Assembly: GCA_045595785.1 (NCBI GenBank)
Contig: JAZOBE010000046.1
Location: forward strand, 1 to 56,980
DNA length: 56,980 bases
Direction of reading: 5' to 3'
Source of the DNA: SFLA01 sp045595785
GTDB taxonomy: Bacteria; Bacillota; Clostridia; Oscillospirales; CAG-382
The notes beneath the pieces are model-generated. The model saw nothing but the letters and a program-made list of their open reading frames with translations, searched no databases and had not been told where the DNA came from. The position numbers and the translations under genes are program-made. This document shows positions 1-7,876 of this stretch, in pieces. Each line of letters opens with the position of its first letter. Position 1 is the stretch's first letter.

Positions 1-1
1 G

Positions 2-448
2 TCTTGCCCTGATTGGGGGTACAAAACGGCGCCGTTAGGCGGTAAAAATCCTTTGTTCGGAAGCACCGTGTCAAACGATCTGTCTCCCTCCCGTGAGGGG
101 TATGTTCCTTTGTTTTTACCCGAAAAATGTATTCATTGCGGTTTGTGCGATACTACATGTCCGGATATGGTCTTTCAGTTTTTGCCCGGTGAATACAAGG
201 GGAAAAGCGCATATCTGAACAATGGGCTTGATTACCATCATTGCAAGGGCTGTCTGCGTTGCGTGGACGTATGCCCCACGGGTGCCTTGGTTACGGGAAA
301 AGAAGCAGAGCACAAGGAACTAAAATTCTTTGTACGCAACAAAGACCTTATTGCGGAAAATATAGATTTCGATTATTCGGGCGGAAATCCGTGGGTGACG
401 GGTGAAGCGTATTCCGACGAAAAGCGTGTGGACGGAGGTATGGTTTAA
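2..448 (+). CDS. 2-oxoacid:ferredoxin oxidoreductase, ferredoxin-like (delta) subunit, 5' partial
   Basis: The frame is open to the left edge, so the gene begins outside the window; a TTG at 53 is only an internal codon. The visible 148 codons carry two ferredoxin-type clusters, CIHCGLCDTTCP and CKGCLRCVDVCP, which should bind two [4Fe-4S] clusters passing electrons between the catalytic subunit and soluble ferredoxin. The upstream stretch with PLGGKNPLFGSTVSNDL is typical of the N-terminal lead of delta subunits; it could also be the end of a gamma-delta fusion, which cannot be judged here. The stop lies one base before the start of the alpha-beta gene, whose Shine-Dalgarno is inside this gene, so the two are translationally linked. 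The substrate (pyruvate, 2-oxoglutarate or branched-chain 2-oxoacid) is not decidable. Confidence 0.85.
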   Translation, partial: SCPDWGYKTAPLGGKNPLFGSTVSNDLSPSREGYVPLFLPEKCIHCGLCDTTCPDMVFQFLPGEYKGKSAYLNNGLDYHHCKGCLRCVDVCPTGALVTGKEAEHKELKFFVRNKDLIAENIDFDYSGGNPWVTGEAYSDEKRVDGGMV

Positions 449-449
449 T

Positions 450-2672
450 ATGGAAAACGCAAATCAGGTTGAAATGTTTGAAAGCGGCAACGAAATGGCG
501 GCGTATGCGGCAAAGCAAATAAATTACCATATAATGGGATATTATCCTATCACGCCATCCACTCAAATAGCAGAATATCTGGACAGAATGTCTGCTGACG
601 GTCTCCACGATATATCCCTGATACCGGCAGAGGGGGAGCACAGCGCGGCAGGTATCTGCTACGGCGGCACGGCAGGCGGCGGCAGAGTGTTTAACGCCAC
701 CTCTGCCAACGGATTGCTTTACGCTTTGGAACAGCTTCCCGTTCAGTCAGGCACCCGCCTTCCAATGGTGCTTAACGTAGCCTGCCGAACAGTATCCGGA
801 CCCCTTTCCATAAAAGGAGATCATAGCGACATTATGTATACCTTAAATTCCGGCTGGGTAATACTGTTTGCCAATTCTCCTCAAGCAGTATACGACCTTA
901 ATATTTGCGCGGTAAAAATAGGCGAACAGCTTGAGCTTCCCGTAATAGTGGCGTTCGACGGATTTTTCACCAGCCACCAAAAGCGCAATTGCTTTGTTTT
1001 TGCCGAGGATAAAACAGTTTCGGATTTTATCGGTACACCCAAATCAATGGGCGTTCTTGATACCGAGCATCCCGTAACAATAGGCTCATATATGAACGAG
1101 CCCGACATTATCAACAACAAATATCAGCTTCATCTGGCAATGGAAAAGGGCAGGGAGGTCATCGGACAGGTCTTTGCCGATTACGAAAAAATATCCGGAC
1201 GAAGTCTGCTTCCCGTTATATCTCACCGCGTTTCGGATGCAGAGGTTATTTTGTTCGTGCTGGGCTCCGCATATCACACCTCGGTTGCCGCTTGCGACAA
1301 AATGCGTGAAAACGGCAGAAAAACGGGTGTTTTTTCTTTGTCGATCCTTCGTCCGTTTCCTGCAGAGGAGATAGCCGCCCTTTGTAAAAACGCAAAAACT
1401 GTGGTCATCGCAGACCGTCAGGACAGCTACGGCGCAGGGGGAGGAAATATGTCGCTGGAGATACGGGCTGCGCTTCAGCGTGCCGGGATAACCGTGCGGA
1501 CGGTGAGCCGTGTTTACGGTCTCGGAGGAAAGGATTTGTATGAATCCGATGCAGCAATGCTTTTTGAAGCGGGATTTGACAAAGAGTCTGCGGATTTTGA
1601 TTATATCGGTGTCAATGAGGGAAACACAGAATATTCTCCTTCGCCTTATTTTGTGCCTATACGAGAAAAGGACGCAACCGTTGGAATAACTGCAGAGGAA
1701 ACAGACGGCGGGGTAAACGTGAAAGGTAGCGGCGTGCGTGATACGTTGGGTATGCCAAAGCGTATAGCACCCGGTCACGGCGCTTGTCCCGGATGCGGTA
1801 TTCCCGTAAACGTAAACCTGCTTCTGCGCGGCATTCAGGGAAACGTAGTGCTTCTTTTCCAGACGGGTTGCGGAATGGTAGTCACAACTCCGTATCCAAA
1901 AACCGCGTTCCGCGTGCCATACGTTCACAATCTCTTCCAAAACGGTGCCGCCACACTTTCCGGACTAAAGCAGGTTTACGAAAAGAAACGGGCGCGTGGC
2001 GAAATCCCCGATGAGGATATAACATTTATTATGGTAAGCGGTGACGGAGGCATGGATATCGGTATGGGGTCTGCTTTGGGAACTGCACTTCGTAACGAAA
2101 GGGTTATTATTTTCGAGTATGATAACGGCGGATATATGAACACAGGATACCAGCTTTCATATTCCACGCCCAAGGGCGCAAAAAGCGCAACCTCCCATCT
2201 GGGCGAAAAGGGGTACGGAAAAACCTTTTTTCATAAGGATATGCCGCAGATAATGGCGGCAACGGGTATGCCATACGTTGCCACTGCCGCCGAAAGCGAC
2301 CCTAACGATTTTATTAAAAAAGCGGCGAAGGCACAGTATTATTCAAAAAATCACGGAACTGCGTATATCAAATGCATATCCGCCTGCCCGCTTAATTGGG
2401 GAGATAAGCCCAATACCGAGAGGCGTGTGGTCTCTGCGGCGGTAGACAGCTGTTTTTTCCCTTTGTATGAAATAGAGCAGGGGCACACTCATATTTCCTA
2501 TGATCCGGAAAAGCGCGGAAAGAAAATACCGGTTACCGATTTTCTTCAAATGATGGGCAGAACCAAGCATTTGTGCGGGGAAAATTATCTTTCTGTTGCA
2601 GAAGAAATACAAAATGAGACCGACCGACGCTGGTCACGTCTCAAGGCAATGTCGGAGTGTGACGAATTGTAG
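450..2672 (+). CDS. 2-oxoacid:ferredoxin oxidoreductase, fused alpha-beta subunit
   Basis: This 740-residue protein oxidatively decarboxylates a 2-oxoacid to an acyl-CoA while reducing ferredoxin, in the cytoplasm. Residues 1 to about 400 are the alpha part, with the YPITPST motif near residue 33 and the C-terminal transketolase-like domain near 270-390. From about residue 440 comes the beta part: HGACPGCG, FQTGCG and CISACP supply cysteines for a [4Fe-4S] cluster, and GDGGMDIG followed by RNERVIIFEYDNGGY is the thiamine diphosphate/Mg signature. Alpha and beta are usually separate genes, so this is a fusion. The start ATG at 450 is chosen because GGAGGT lies at 434-439; an upstream in-frame start at 402 would lie inside the preceding gene. 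No terminator is visible after it. Confidence 0.9.
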   Translation: MENANQVEMFESGNEMAAYAAKQINYHIMGYYPITPSTQIAEYLDRMSADGLHDISLIPAEGEHSAAGICYGGTAGGGRVFNATSANGLLYALEQLPVQSGTRLPMVLNVACRTVSGPLSIKGDHSDIMYTLNSGWVILFANSPQAVYDLNICAVKIGEQLELPVIVAFDGFFTSHQKRNCFVFAEDKTVSDFIGTPKSMGVLDTEHPVTIGSYMNEPDIINNKYQLHLAMEKGREVIGQVFADYEKISGRSLLPVISHRVSDAEVILFVLGSAYHTSVAACDKMRENGRKTGVFSLSILRPFPAEEIAALCKNAKTVVIADRQDSYGAGGGNMSLEIRAALQRAGITVRTVSRVYGLGGKDLYESDAAMLFEAGFDKESADFDYIGVNEGNTEYSPSPYFVPIREKDATVGITAEETDGGVNVKGSGVRDTLGMPKRIAPGHGACPGCGIPVNVNLLLRGIQGNVVLLFQTGCGMVVTTPYPKTAFRVPYVHNLFQNGAATLSGLKQVYEKKRARGEIPDEDITFIMVSGDGGMDIGMGSALGTALRNERVIIFEYDNGGYMNTGYQLSYSTPKGAKSATSHLGEKGYGKTFFHKDMPQIMAATGMPYVATAAESDPNDFIKKAAKAQYYSKNHGTAYIKCISACPLNWGDKPNTERRVVSAAVDSCFFPLYEIEQGHTHISYDPEKRGKKIPVTDFLQMMGRTKHLCGENYLSVAEEIQNETDRRWSRLKAMSECDEL

Positions 2673-2702
2673 TGTATTTTGCATAAAATTGTCATATTTT
2701 TA

Positions 2703-2731
2703 TTGCAAATGCATATATATTGTGGTAGAAT
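2703..2731 (+). promoter_or_regulatory. sigma-A-type promoter for uraA-upp
   Basis: TTGCAA at 2703-2708 and TAGAAT at 2726-2731 are separated by 17 bases. The predicted leader to the permease start is about 50 bases, too short for a PyrR-type attenuator, and no terminator hairpin is seen in it. Confidence 0.7.
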
Positions 2732-2787
2732 ATCCAAGGCAATATCTTTTAAGTCCTATGTAAAATAAAATCAAAGGAAGAAAAGCT

Positions 2788-4191
2788 ATGGAAAACAAAC
2801 TTGTCTATGGTATTCACGACAAACCCAAATTCGGCAGTATGCTGATCTTCGCGTTCCAGCAGGTTCTTGCCATCCTTGCCGCTACCATTCTGGTTCCCAT
2901 TATTGTGGGGAACGGCATGAGTCAGTCTGCCGCACTTTTCGGCGCAGGCGTCGGCACTCTTGTTTATCAGCTCTTTACCAAGTTCCGCAGTCCCGTGTTT
3001 CTGGGCTCCTCCTTCGCATTCATCGGTTCTATGTCTGCTGCGTTTGCAGGCGCCGCTTCGGTTTCCGCAGGCTATGCAGGTCTTATAATCGGTGCCGTGC
3101 TTGCAGGTCTCGTTTACGTGGTAATCGCACTCGTCGTTAAGTTCGCAGGCGTTGCTTGGATCAACAAGCTTATGCCTACCGTTGTTATCGGCCCCACCGT
3201 TGCGCTCATCGGTCTTTCTCTTGCTGTTAATGCAGTCGGAGATCTTACCACCGGTAAGGTAATGGTTGAGAAGGTTGAGCAGGTCATTAAGGACGGCGCT
3301 ATTGTTGATAAAGTAACTATGGTTTCCGGCTGCAGTCCTTACGTTGCACTTATCTGCGGTCTTGTTACATTGTTCTCTATTTTCCTTTTCTCCGTTTACG
3401 GAAAGAAAATGGCAAAGCTCATACCCTTCATACTCGGTATTTTGGTTGGCTACGTAGTTGCTTCCATCTTTACCGTAATCGGTATCGCTACCGATAATGT
3501 AGCACTTCAGGTTATCAACTTTGCGGCATTCAAGGATATGCAGATATTCGCTGTTCCCGATTTCACCTTTATCGAGGCGTTCAAGGGCGTTAAGGACATT
3601 GACGGCGCGTTTATCGCTTCCATCGCAGTTGCTTACGTGCCCGTTGCATTCGTTGTATTTGCTGAGCATATCGCAGACCATAAGAATCTTTCTTCTATAA
3701 TCGGTTCCGATCTGCTTGAGAATCCCGGTCTCCACCGCACTCTTTTGGGTGACGGCGTAGGCTCCATGGCAGGCGCTTTCTTTGGCGGATGCCCCAACAC
3801 CACATACGGTGAATCTGTAGGCTGCGTAGCTATTACCCGTAACGCATCCGTAGTTACCATTACAACCACAGCTGTTATGTGTATGGTAATCTCTTTCTTC
3901 GGCCCCTTTGTTACCTTCCTTTCCTCCATTCCCAACTGTGTAATGGGCGGCGTTTGTGTAGCACTGTACGGCTTTATTGCAGTTTCCGGTCTTAAGATGA
4001 TCCAGAAGGTAGATCTTAACGATAGCAGAAACCTCTTTGTTGTTGCTTCCATCCTTATTCCCGGTATAGGCGGTCTCAGCGTTTCCTTCGGTAAGGTAAC
4101 CATTACCACAATCGCTTGCGCACTTATACTCGGTATAATTACCAACATTCTTCTCAACAAGCTTAACAAAGATAAATCTTCGGAGAAATAA
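2788..4191 (+). CDS. uraA: uracil permease (NCS2 nucleobase:cation symporter)
   Basis: This 467-residue, strongly hydrophobic protein has about 14 membrane segments and should import uracil by cation symport across the cytoplasmic membrane. The opening segment with FAFQQVLAILAATILVP and the central AEHIADHKNLSSIIG motif, with its conserved Glu and His, are typical of the UraA branch of the NCS2 family. The gene ends one base before upp, which supports uracil rather than xanthine as substrate. A Shine-Dalgarno AAGGAAG at 2774-2780 precedes the ATG. Length is normal for the family, which also includes xanthine permeases. Confidence 0.9.
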   Translation: MENKLVYGIHDKPKFGSMLIFAFQQVLAILAATILVPIIVGNGMSQSAALFGAGVGTLVYQLFTKFRSPVFLGSSFAFIGSMSAAFAGAASVSAGYAGLIIGAVLAGLVYVVIALVVKFAGVAWINKLMPTVVIGPTVALIGLSLAVNAVGDLTTGKVMVEKVEQVIKDGAIVDKVTMVSGCSPYVALICGLVTLFSIFLFSVYGKKMAKLIPFILGILVGYVVASIFTVIGIATDNVALQVINFAAFKDMQIFAVPDFTFIEAFKGVKDIDGAFIASIAVAYVPVAFVVFAEHIADHKNLSSIIGSDLLENPGLHRTLLGDGVGSMAGAFFGGCPNTTYGESVGCVAITRNASVVTITTTAVMCMVISFFGPFVTFLSSIPNCVMGGVCVALYGFIAVSGLKMIQKVDLNDSRNLFVVASILIPGIGGLSVSFGKVTITTIACALILGIITNILLNKLNKDKSSEK

Positions 4192-4192
4192 A

Positions 4193-4834
4193 ATGAAAAA
4201 CTATGAAAACGTGGTTATTTTTGACCACCCTCTTATAAGACACAAAATTGCTATTCTTCGTGATGAGAAGACCAGCATGAAGGAATTTCGTGAGCTGGTT
4301 GAGGAGATTACCACACTTATGACCTATGAGAGCCTTAAGGAAGGCGTTTCCACCACCGAAGTACAGGTCAAAACCCCTCTTGAAACCTGCACTCAGCGTA
4401 TGGTGGCAGATAACTCTATCGTTATCGTTCCCATCCTACGCGCAGGACTGGGCATGGTAAACGGAGTTCACGTTTTGTTCCCCTCGGCACGTGTAGGACA
4501 TATTGGTATGTATCGTAACGAGGAAACTCTTGAGCCTTGCGAATACTATTGCAAGCTTCCCAAGGATATTGAGGATAAGCTGGTACTGCTCGTTGACCCT
4601 ATGCTGGCAACCGGCGGCAGTGCTTGCGATGCTATCAATCTTCTCAAGAAGCACGGATGCAAGCATATCAAGTTCATGGCCATTATCGGTGCACCCGAGG
4701 GCGTTTCCAAGGTTGCTGAAGCTCATCCCGACGTTGATATTTACGTTTCCACTCTGGATAGATGCCTTAACGAAAACGGATATATCCTTCCCGGTCTTGG
4801 CGACGCAGGCGACAGACTCTTCGGCACTAAATAA
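4193..4834 (+). CDS. upp: uracil phosphoribosyltransferase
   Basis: The enzyme condenses uracil with PRPP to give UMP, the salvage step that follows uracil import. At 213 residues it has the usual length. The PRPP-binding loop VDPMLATGGSA and the C-terminal uracil-binding region GYILPGLGDAGDR are intact. It starts one base after the permease stop codon, so the two form a bicistronic pyrimidine-salvage unit from the promoter at 2703-2731, closed by the strong hairpin at 4842-4871. The residues needed for catalysis appear to be present. Confidence 0.96.
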   Translation: MKNYENVVIFDHPLIRHKIAILRDEKTSMKEFRELVEEITTLMTYESLKEGVSTTEVQVKTPLETCTQRMVADNSIVIVPILRAGLGMVNGVHVLFPSARVGHIGMYRNEETLEPCEYYCKLPKDIEDKLVLLVDPMLATGGSACDAINLLKKHGCKHIKFMAIIGAPEGVSKVAEAHPDVDIYVSTLDRCLNENGYILPGLGDAGDRLFGTK

Positions 4835-4841
4835 GCATTAA

Positions 4842-4871
4842 AAATCTCATTCTTCGGAATGAGATTTTTTT
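4842..4871 (+). terminator. rho-independent terminator of uraA-upp
   Basis: A perfect 11-bp stem (AAATCTCATTC / GAATGAGATTT) with a TTCG tetraloop is followed by a T run. It lies 7 bases after the upp stop codon. Confidence 0.9.
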
Positions 4872-4872
4872 G

Positions 4873-4901
4873 TTGCTATGTGAAATGTATTGTGCTATAA
4901 T
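4873..4901 (+). promoter_or_regulatory. promoter for the tandem lipoprotein genes
   Basis: TTGCTA at 4873-4878 and TATAAT at 4896-4901 have 17-base spacing. They begin right behind the upp terminator. The first gene's Shine-Dalgarno, AGGAGG, is at 4918-4923. Confidence 0.75.
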
Positions 4902-4932
4902 TTAATTATAAAGCTATAGGAGGTCACTTCGT

Positions 4933-5892
4933 ATGTTGAAAAAAGTTTTGTTTTTTATTTTAGCGGGTATGCTTGTGCTTTTGGCGGTATCCTGCACTGA
5001 GGCTGACGAAAATAGTGAGATATCGGTTCCCGCTGCCGAGAGTGTTGATAATTCCCTTTCTGAGCCCGAGACTTCTCAAAACGTCAATATGGATGTTATC
5101 CCTCCTGCGTTTATTGATGCGGTTGACGGCGCGCTTCCGCCCCTTACTCATAACGCAGGGGAGGAAATAGATTTTCTTTCGGATATCGTTGCTCGCGATA
5201 ATGTTACCGCAGATGATGCTATAACGGTTTCGGTATCAGATGACGGCGGCTACAACAAGGATGTTGCAGGTGTATATACACTTAAGATTACTGCCGAGGA
5301 TGAAAACGGCAATGCTTCGTTGGCTATCCTTCAGATAACCGTTAAAGAGGTTTCCTCTCAAAGCGTTATCTCCTTCAGCGGTAATTATGCAGTCGGCACA
5401 GCAGACGCCCTTTCCTATACCACTTCGGGAACGAAATTCCGTACTGTTGACGTTATTCAGGTAATGGATACCGATACGTTTGTAAAGCAGTATAACGAAT
5501 TCTCCGCAGATCATGTGAATAACGGCGGTGTCCCCTTTTTCCCCAACGGAGTAATCATTATTACCGATAAGGATTACAATATTATTCAGGTTCGTATTGC
5601 CGCAGGTGAAAATATACAGATAGACGCTGACGGAAGCGTAAAGAATTCGGGCTTCGGCTGGAGCAACAGCATTGATGCCGCAAACGGAGGCGGCATGTTC
5701 AAGGGCATACTTAGTGATCTCACATCGCTTGTGCCTGATGGCGGTTATATAATGTTCGTAGGCAACCCAGGTGATCAGACCTGCCGAATCTTCCTTATAC
5801 GTGAGCTGTTTTTCAGCGGATATGTAAGCGGTGCGGTTACCTTGGACGTTAATGACGTTGATTTGAGCAACACCGCAATTTCTCTGGAATGA
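4933..5892 (+). CDS. lipoprotein with a DUF5011-type Ig-like domain
   Basis: A secreted lipoprotein of 319 residues. The N-terminus is a signal peptide ending in the lipobox LAVSC with the lipidated Cys at 21, so the protein should sit on the outer face of the cell membrane. Residues about 55-135 form one bacterial Ig-like domain of the DUF5011 type, recognisable from the pattern PPAFIDAVDG ... GVYTLKITAEDENGNAS. The C-terminal half (about 140-319) is an extracellular domain I do not recognise, with FRTVDVIQVMDTDTF and GWSNSIDAANGGG. No catalytic motif is evident. It is followed directly by a second lipoprotein with the same Ig-like domain, so the two probably work together at the surface. 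Confidence 0.75.
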   Translation: MLKKVLFFILAGMLVLLAVSCTEADENSEISVPAAESVDNSLSEPETSQNVNMDVIPPAFIDAVDGALPPLTHNAGEEIDFLSDIVARDNVTADDAITVSVSDDGGYNKDVAGVYTLKITAEDENGNASLAILQITVKEVSSQSVISFSGNYAVGTADALSYTTSGTKFRTVDVIQVMDTDTFVKQYNEFSADHVNNGGVPFFPNGVIIITDKDYNIIQVRIAAGENIQIDADGSVKNSGFGWSNSIDAANGGGMFKGILSDLTSLVPDGGYIMFVGNPGDQTCRIFLIRELFFSGYVSGAVTLDVNDVDLSNTAISLE

Positions 5893-5906
5893 TCAGGGGG
5901 ATTTAT

Positions 5907-7214
5907 ATGAAGAAAATAATTATTCCTCTGCTTTCATTGCTTGTTCTTTTAAGCGGCTGTACTCCGAACACGGAAATATCGGATATTCCCGCAGCGGTTT
6001 CAAAGGCTGACGTTTTGGACACCGAGCCGCCTGTAATACGCATAATGAAATCCACTGCAGATGTTACTCTCAAAAAAGGCACCGATTACAATCTTATGAT
6101 CGGTGTTACTGGTTATGACGAGGTGGACGGCAGTATAACCGACCAGATACAGATAAACAAAGGAGGCTTTGATCCGGACGTACCCGGAGAATATACCGTG
6201 ACATATTTCTTATCAGATGCTGCAGGAAATTCTGCGGAGCCTAAATTCAGAAAAATAACCGTTGTTGATACCGCTGTTCTTCAAGCGCCCCCTCTTTGGG
6301 AAGGTAAGATAGAAGGTGAAAAGCTTAATCCTGCCGATCCTGCCGTTTTCGGAGGTGCTTGGTATCATAAGGTGGTTTCCTCCAAGGATAAATGGGTGGG
6401 CATTGAGGTCACCGTGACTCTGCCCGAAGTGAAATTATCCCGTTATAACGGACAGGCAGATACATCTCTCAGCGCCGACCCCAATGTAAAAAGTCTTGAT
6501 AACCCCTCGGTTTATCTGGGCGGACACGCGCTTAGCGAATCTGACGTGGGACTTTCCTTCTCCCGCGCCCTTGTCAACCTATCTTCCTCTACCTTAAGCA
6601 CAGGCTGTATCGCTTTCCGTCCTTTCTGGAGATATATTACCGATACAGATCAGGACGTAGGCGGCTATGATGCACACGGCGGTGAATATGCTGTTTCCGC
6701 CAACGGAAATAACTGCATAGCAAATTACCATTGGCGTTATACTGAGTATTACTATCTCCCCGGTGATAAGCTTCGTATCATTGTCTATGTTCCCGAAGAA
6801 AACAAGATGCAGCTGCAGATAGAGGTTATTGAAAAATCCACACTTCCCGAATCCGTTAAAATCCGTGAGGAATACGGCTGGAATGACCCTGCAGACTTTT
6901 TAAGCCCCGTATTCACGTCTCCCGGCCACGGCACCGGTATGGATGCGGAGTTTAAGCGCGTCAACGCTATTGACCAGTCCGGCAATGAGGGCGGCACCGC
7001 AATTCCTACCGATACCTTGATTTCAAATATAATCTGGCATGAGACGTATCTCTACCGCGTTATCGACGGCACTATGTACCGTGTTCCCATGAGCGAGGAA
7101 CGCCGCGGAACCACCAGCGCGCCCGAATCCAAGTATTTCACCGTTACCTTTGACGGTGTTGATTCCTCTCTCGGTGGAGAAGTGGTAACCATTCATCCCG
7201 GATATTCGAATTAA
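5907..7214 (+). CDS. lipoprotein with a DUF5011-type Ig-like domain and a long unknown C-terminal domain
   Basis: This 435-residue protein begins with a lipoprotein signal peptide (LVLLSGC, lipidated Cys at about residue 18). An Ig-like domain follows (PPVIRIMKSTADVTLKKGTDYNL ending GEYTVTYFLSDAAGNSAEP, about 40-125). The remaining 300 residues are predicted extracellular beta structure that I do not recognise. ATG 5907 is preferred because AGGGGG precedes it at about 5894-5899; ATG 5889 overlaps the previous stop codon and would put extra residues ahead of the signal peptide. It shares an operon with the preceding paralogous lipoprotein and ends at the hairpin 7235-7261. A surface adhesion or carbohydrate-handling role is conceivable but not shown. 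Confidence 0.75.
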   Translation: MKKIIIPLLSLLVLLSGCTPNTEISDIPAAVSKADVLDTEPPVIRIMKSTADVTLKKGTDYNLMIGVTGYDEVDGSITDQIQINKGGFDPDVPGEYTVTYFLSDAAGNSAEPKFRKITVVDTAVLQAPPLWEGKIEGEKLNPADPAVFGGAWYHKVVSSKDKWVGIEVTVTLPEVKLSRYNGQADTSLSADPNVKSLDNPSVYLGGHALSESDVGLSFSRALVNLSSSTLSTGCIAFRPFWRYITDTDQDVGGYDAHGGEYAVSANGNNCIANYHWRYTEYYYLPGDKLRIIVYVPEENKMQLQIEVIEKSTLPESVKIREEYGWNDPADFLSPVFTSPGHGTGMDAEFKRVNAIDQSGNEGGTAIPTDTLISNIIWHETYLYRVIDGTMYRVPMSEERRGTTSAPESKYFTVTFDGVDSSLGGEVVTIHPGYSN

Positions 7215-7234
7215 GAATAATTTATATTTTATCG

Positions 7235-7270
7235 ACTTCCGCAGTTGTGTGCTGCGGAAGTTATTTTATT
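7235..7270. terminator. bidirectional terminator between converging genes
   Basis: ACTTCCGCAG at 7235-7244 pairs with CTGCGGAAGT at 7252-7261. T-rich DNA on the right serves the lipoprotein operon; the A/T-rich left flank may serve the convergent DUF6809-type gene. Confidence 0.7.
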
Positions 7271-7523
7271 CTATGGTATTAAGCAGATATTTGGTAGCAA
7301 ATTTCAGCCCTTTTACGAAAGCTTCCTTTTCATAAATGCAGAAAAGATCGCCGTATAAACAGCAATACGAATCAAAAACTTCGTGTTGTTCTTCATCCAA
7401 CGTAGAAATAAATTTATCCTCAATTTCAACAAGCTTTTTTAATACCTCTTTGGCTTCCTTGCTGTCTACCGAATCCTCGCATTGAATATATGAATACCAT
7501 AAATCATCAAGTAGTTTTTCCAT
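7266..7523 (-). CDS. small DUF6809-type protein
   Basis: This is an 85-residue, acidic, mostly helical protein with no signal or membrane segment. The pattern MEKLLDDLWYSYI near the start and the C-terminal KEAFVKGLKFATKYLLNTIE resemble the small DUF6809 family of Clostridia, whose function is not known to me. It is divergently transcribed from an XRE regulator. Its promoter contains one of two matching palindromes, so it is probably controlled by that regulator. AT content is higher than in neighbouring metabolic genes. Confidence 0.6.
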   Translation of the reverse strand: MEKLLDDLWYSYIQCEDSVDSKEAKEVLKKLVEIEDKFISTLDEEQHEVFDSYCCLYGDLFCIYEKEAFVKGLKFATKYLLNTIE

Positions 7524-7563
7524 AATTTTACTCCCGGTTTAGTATAAATAAGTTTATAGTGTT

Positions 7564-7592
7564 ATTTTAGCACCTTTTAAGGTGCGTGTCAA
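7564..7592 (-). promoter_or_regulatory. leftward promoter of the DUF6809-type gene
   Basis: Read on the minus strand, TTGACA (7592-7587) and TAAAAT (7569-7564) are 17 bases apart. The spacer almost exactly contains the palindrome at 7570-7585, a position suited to repression. Confidence 0.75.
7570..7585. promoter_or_regulatory. operator 1, probable XRE-regulator binding site
   Basis: GCACCTTTTAAGGTGC is an inverted repeat with 7-bp arms. It fills the spacer of the leftward promoter. A closely matching copy lies 25 bp to the right. Confidence 0.6.
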
Positions 7593-7594
7593 GG

Positions 7595-7610
7595 GCATCT
7601 TATAAAGTGC
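7595..7610. promoter_or_regulatory. operator 2, imperfect copy of operator 1
   Basis: GCATCTTATAAAGTGC matches operator 1 at 13 of 16 positions, and GTG follows both after the palindrome. It lies just upstream of the rightward -10 box, a typical autoregulatory position. Confidence 0.55.
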
Positions 7611-7611
7611 G

Positions 7612-7620
7612 TGATATAAT
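7612..7620 (+). promoter_or_regulatory. extended -10 element of the XRE-MATE operon
   Basis: TGATATAAT is an extended -10 (TGn plus TATAAT). No good -35 box is present at the usual distance, which fits an extended -10 promoter. The Shine-Dalgarno of the regulator begins about 7 bases downstream, so the leader is very short. Confidence 0.55.
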
Positions 7621-7642
7621 ATGCTCAAAGGAGGTTATTAAG

Positions 7643-7876
7643 GTGAATTGCTATAAAAGATTAAAAGATGTTCGTGAAGATAATGATCTTACACAAAATG
7701 ATATAGCTGAGCTTTTAGGCACAACAAGACAGCAAGTAAGTAAATGGGAAAACGGTACGCAAATGATGGGTGTTGATAAGTATATAAAATTAGCTCAACA
7801 CTATAATATTTCAGTTGACTATCTTCTTGGTCTTACTGATATACCGAGAAAACTTAATCCCGAGGCGAAAAAATGA
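7643..7876 (+). CDS. XRE-family helix-turn-helix regulator
   Basis: This 77-residue protein is almost only a DNA-binding domain: LTQNDIAELLGTTRQQVSKWENG is the Cro/CI-type helix-turn-helix (residues about 15-37), followed by the short dimer-forming tail NISVDYLLGLTDIP. I use GTG 7643 as start because AAAGGAGG lies just before it; the longer frame from 7586 would run through the promoter. The two palindromes upstream are its likely operators, giving autoregulation and control of the divergent gene. The stop overlaps the start of the MATE gene by ATGA, so the exporter is co-translated. No effector domain is visible. Confidence 0.85.
   Translation: MNCYKRLKDVREDNDLTQNDIAELLGTTRQQVSKWENGTQMMGVDKYIKLAQHYNISVDYLLGLTDIPRKLNPEAKK

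Noticed and set aside
402..449. Longer N-terminus for the alpha-beta oxidoreductase
   Set aside because: It would lie within the ferredoxin subunit gene, and the Shine-Dalgarno at 434-439 points to the start at 450.
2732..2787. PyrR or other attenuator upstream of uraA
   Set aside because: The leader is only about 50 bases and contains no terminator hairpin or PyrR-type loop.
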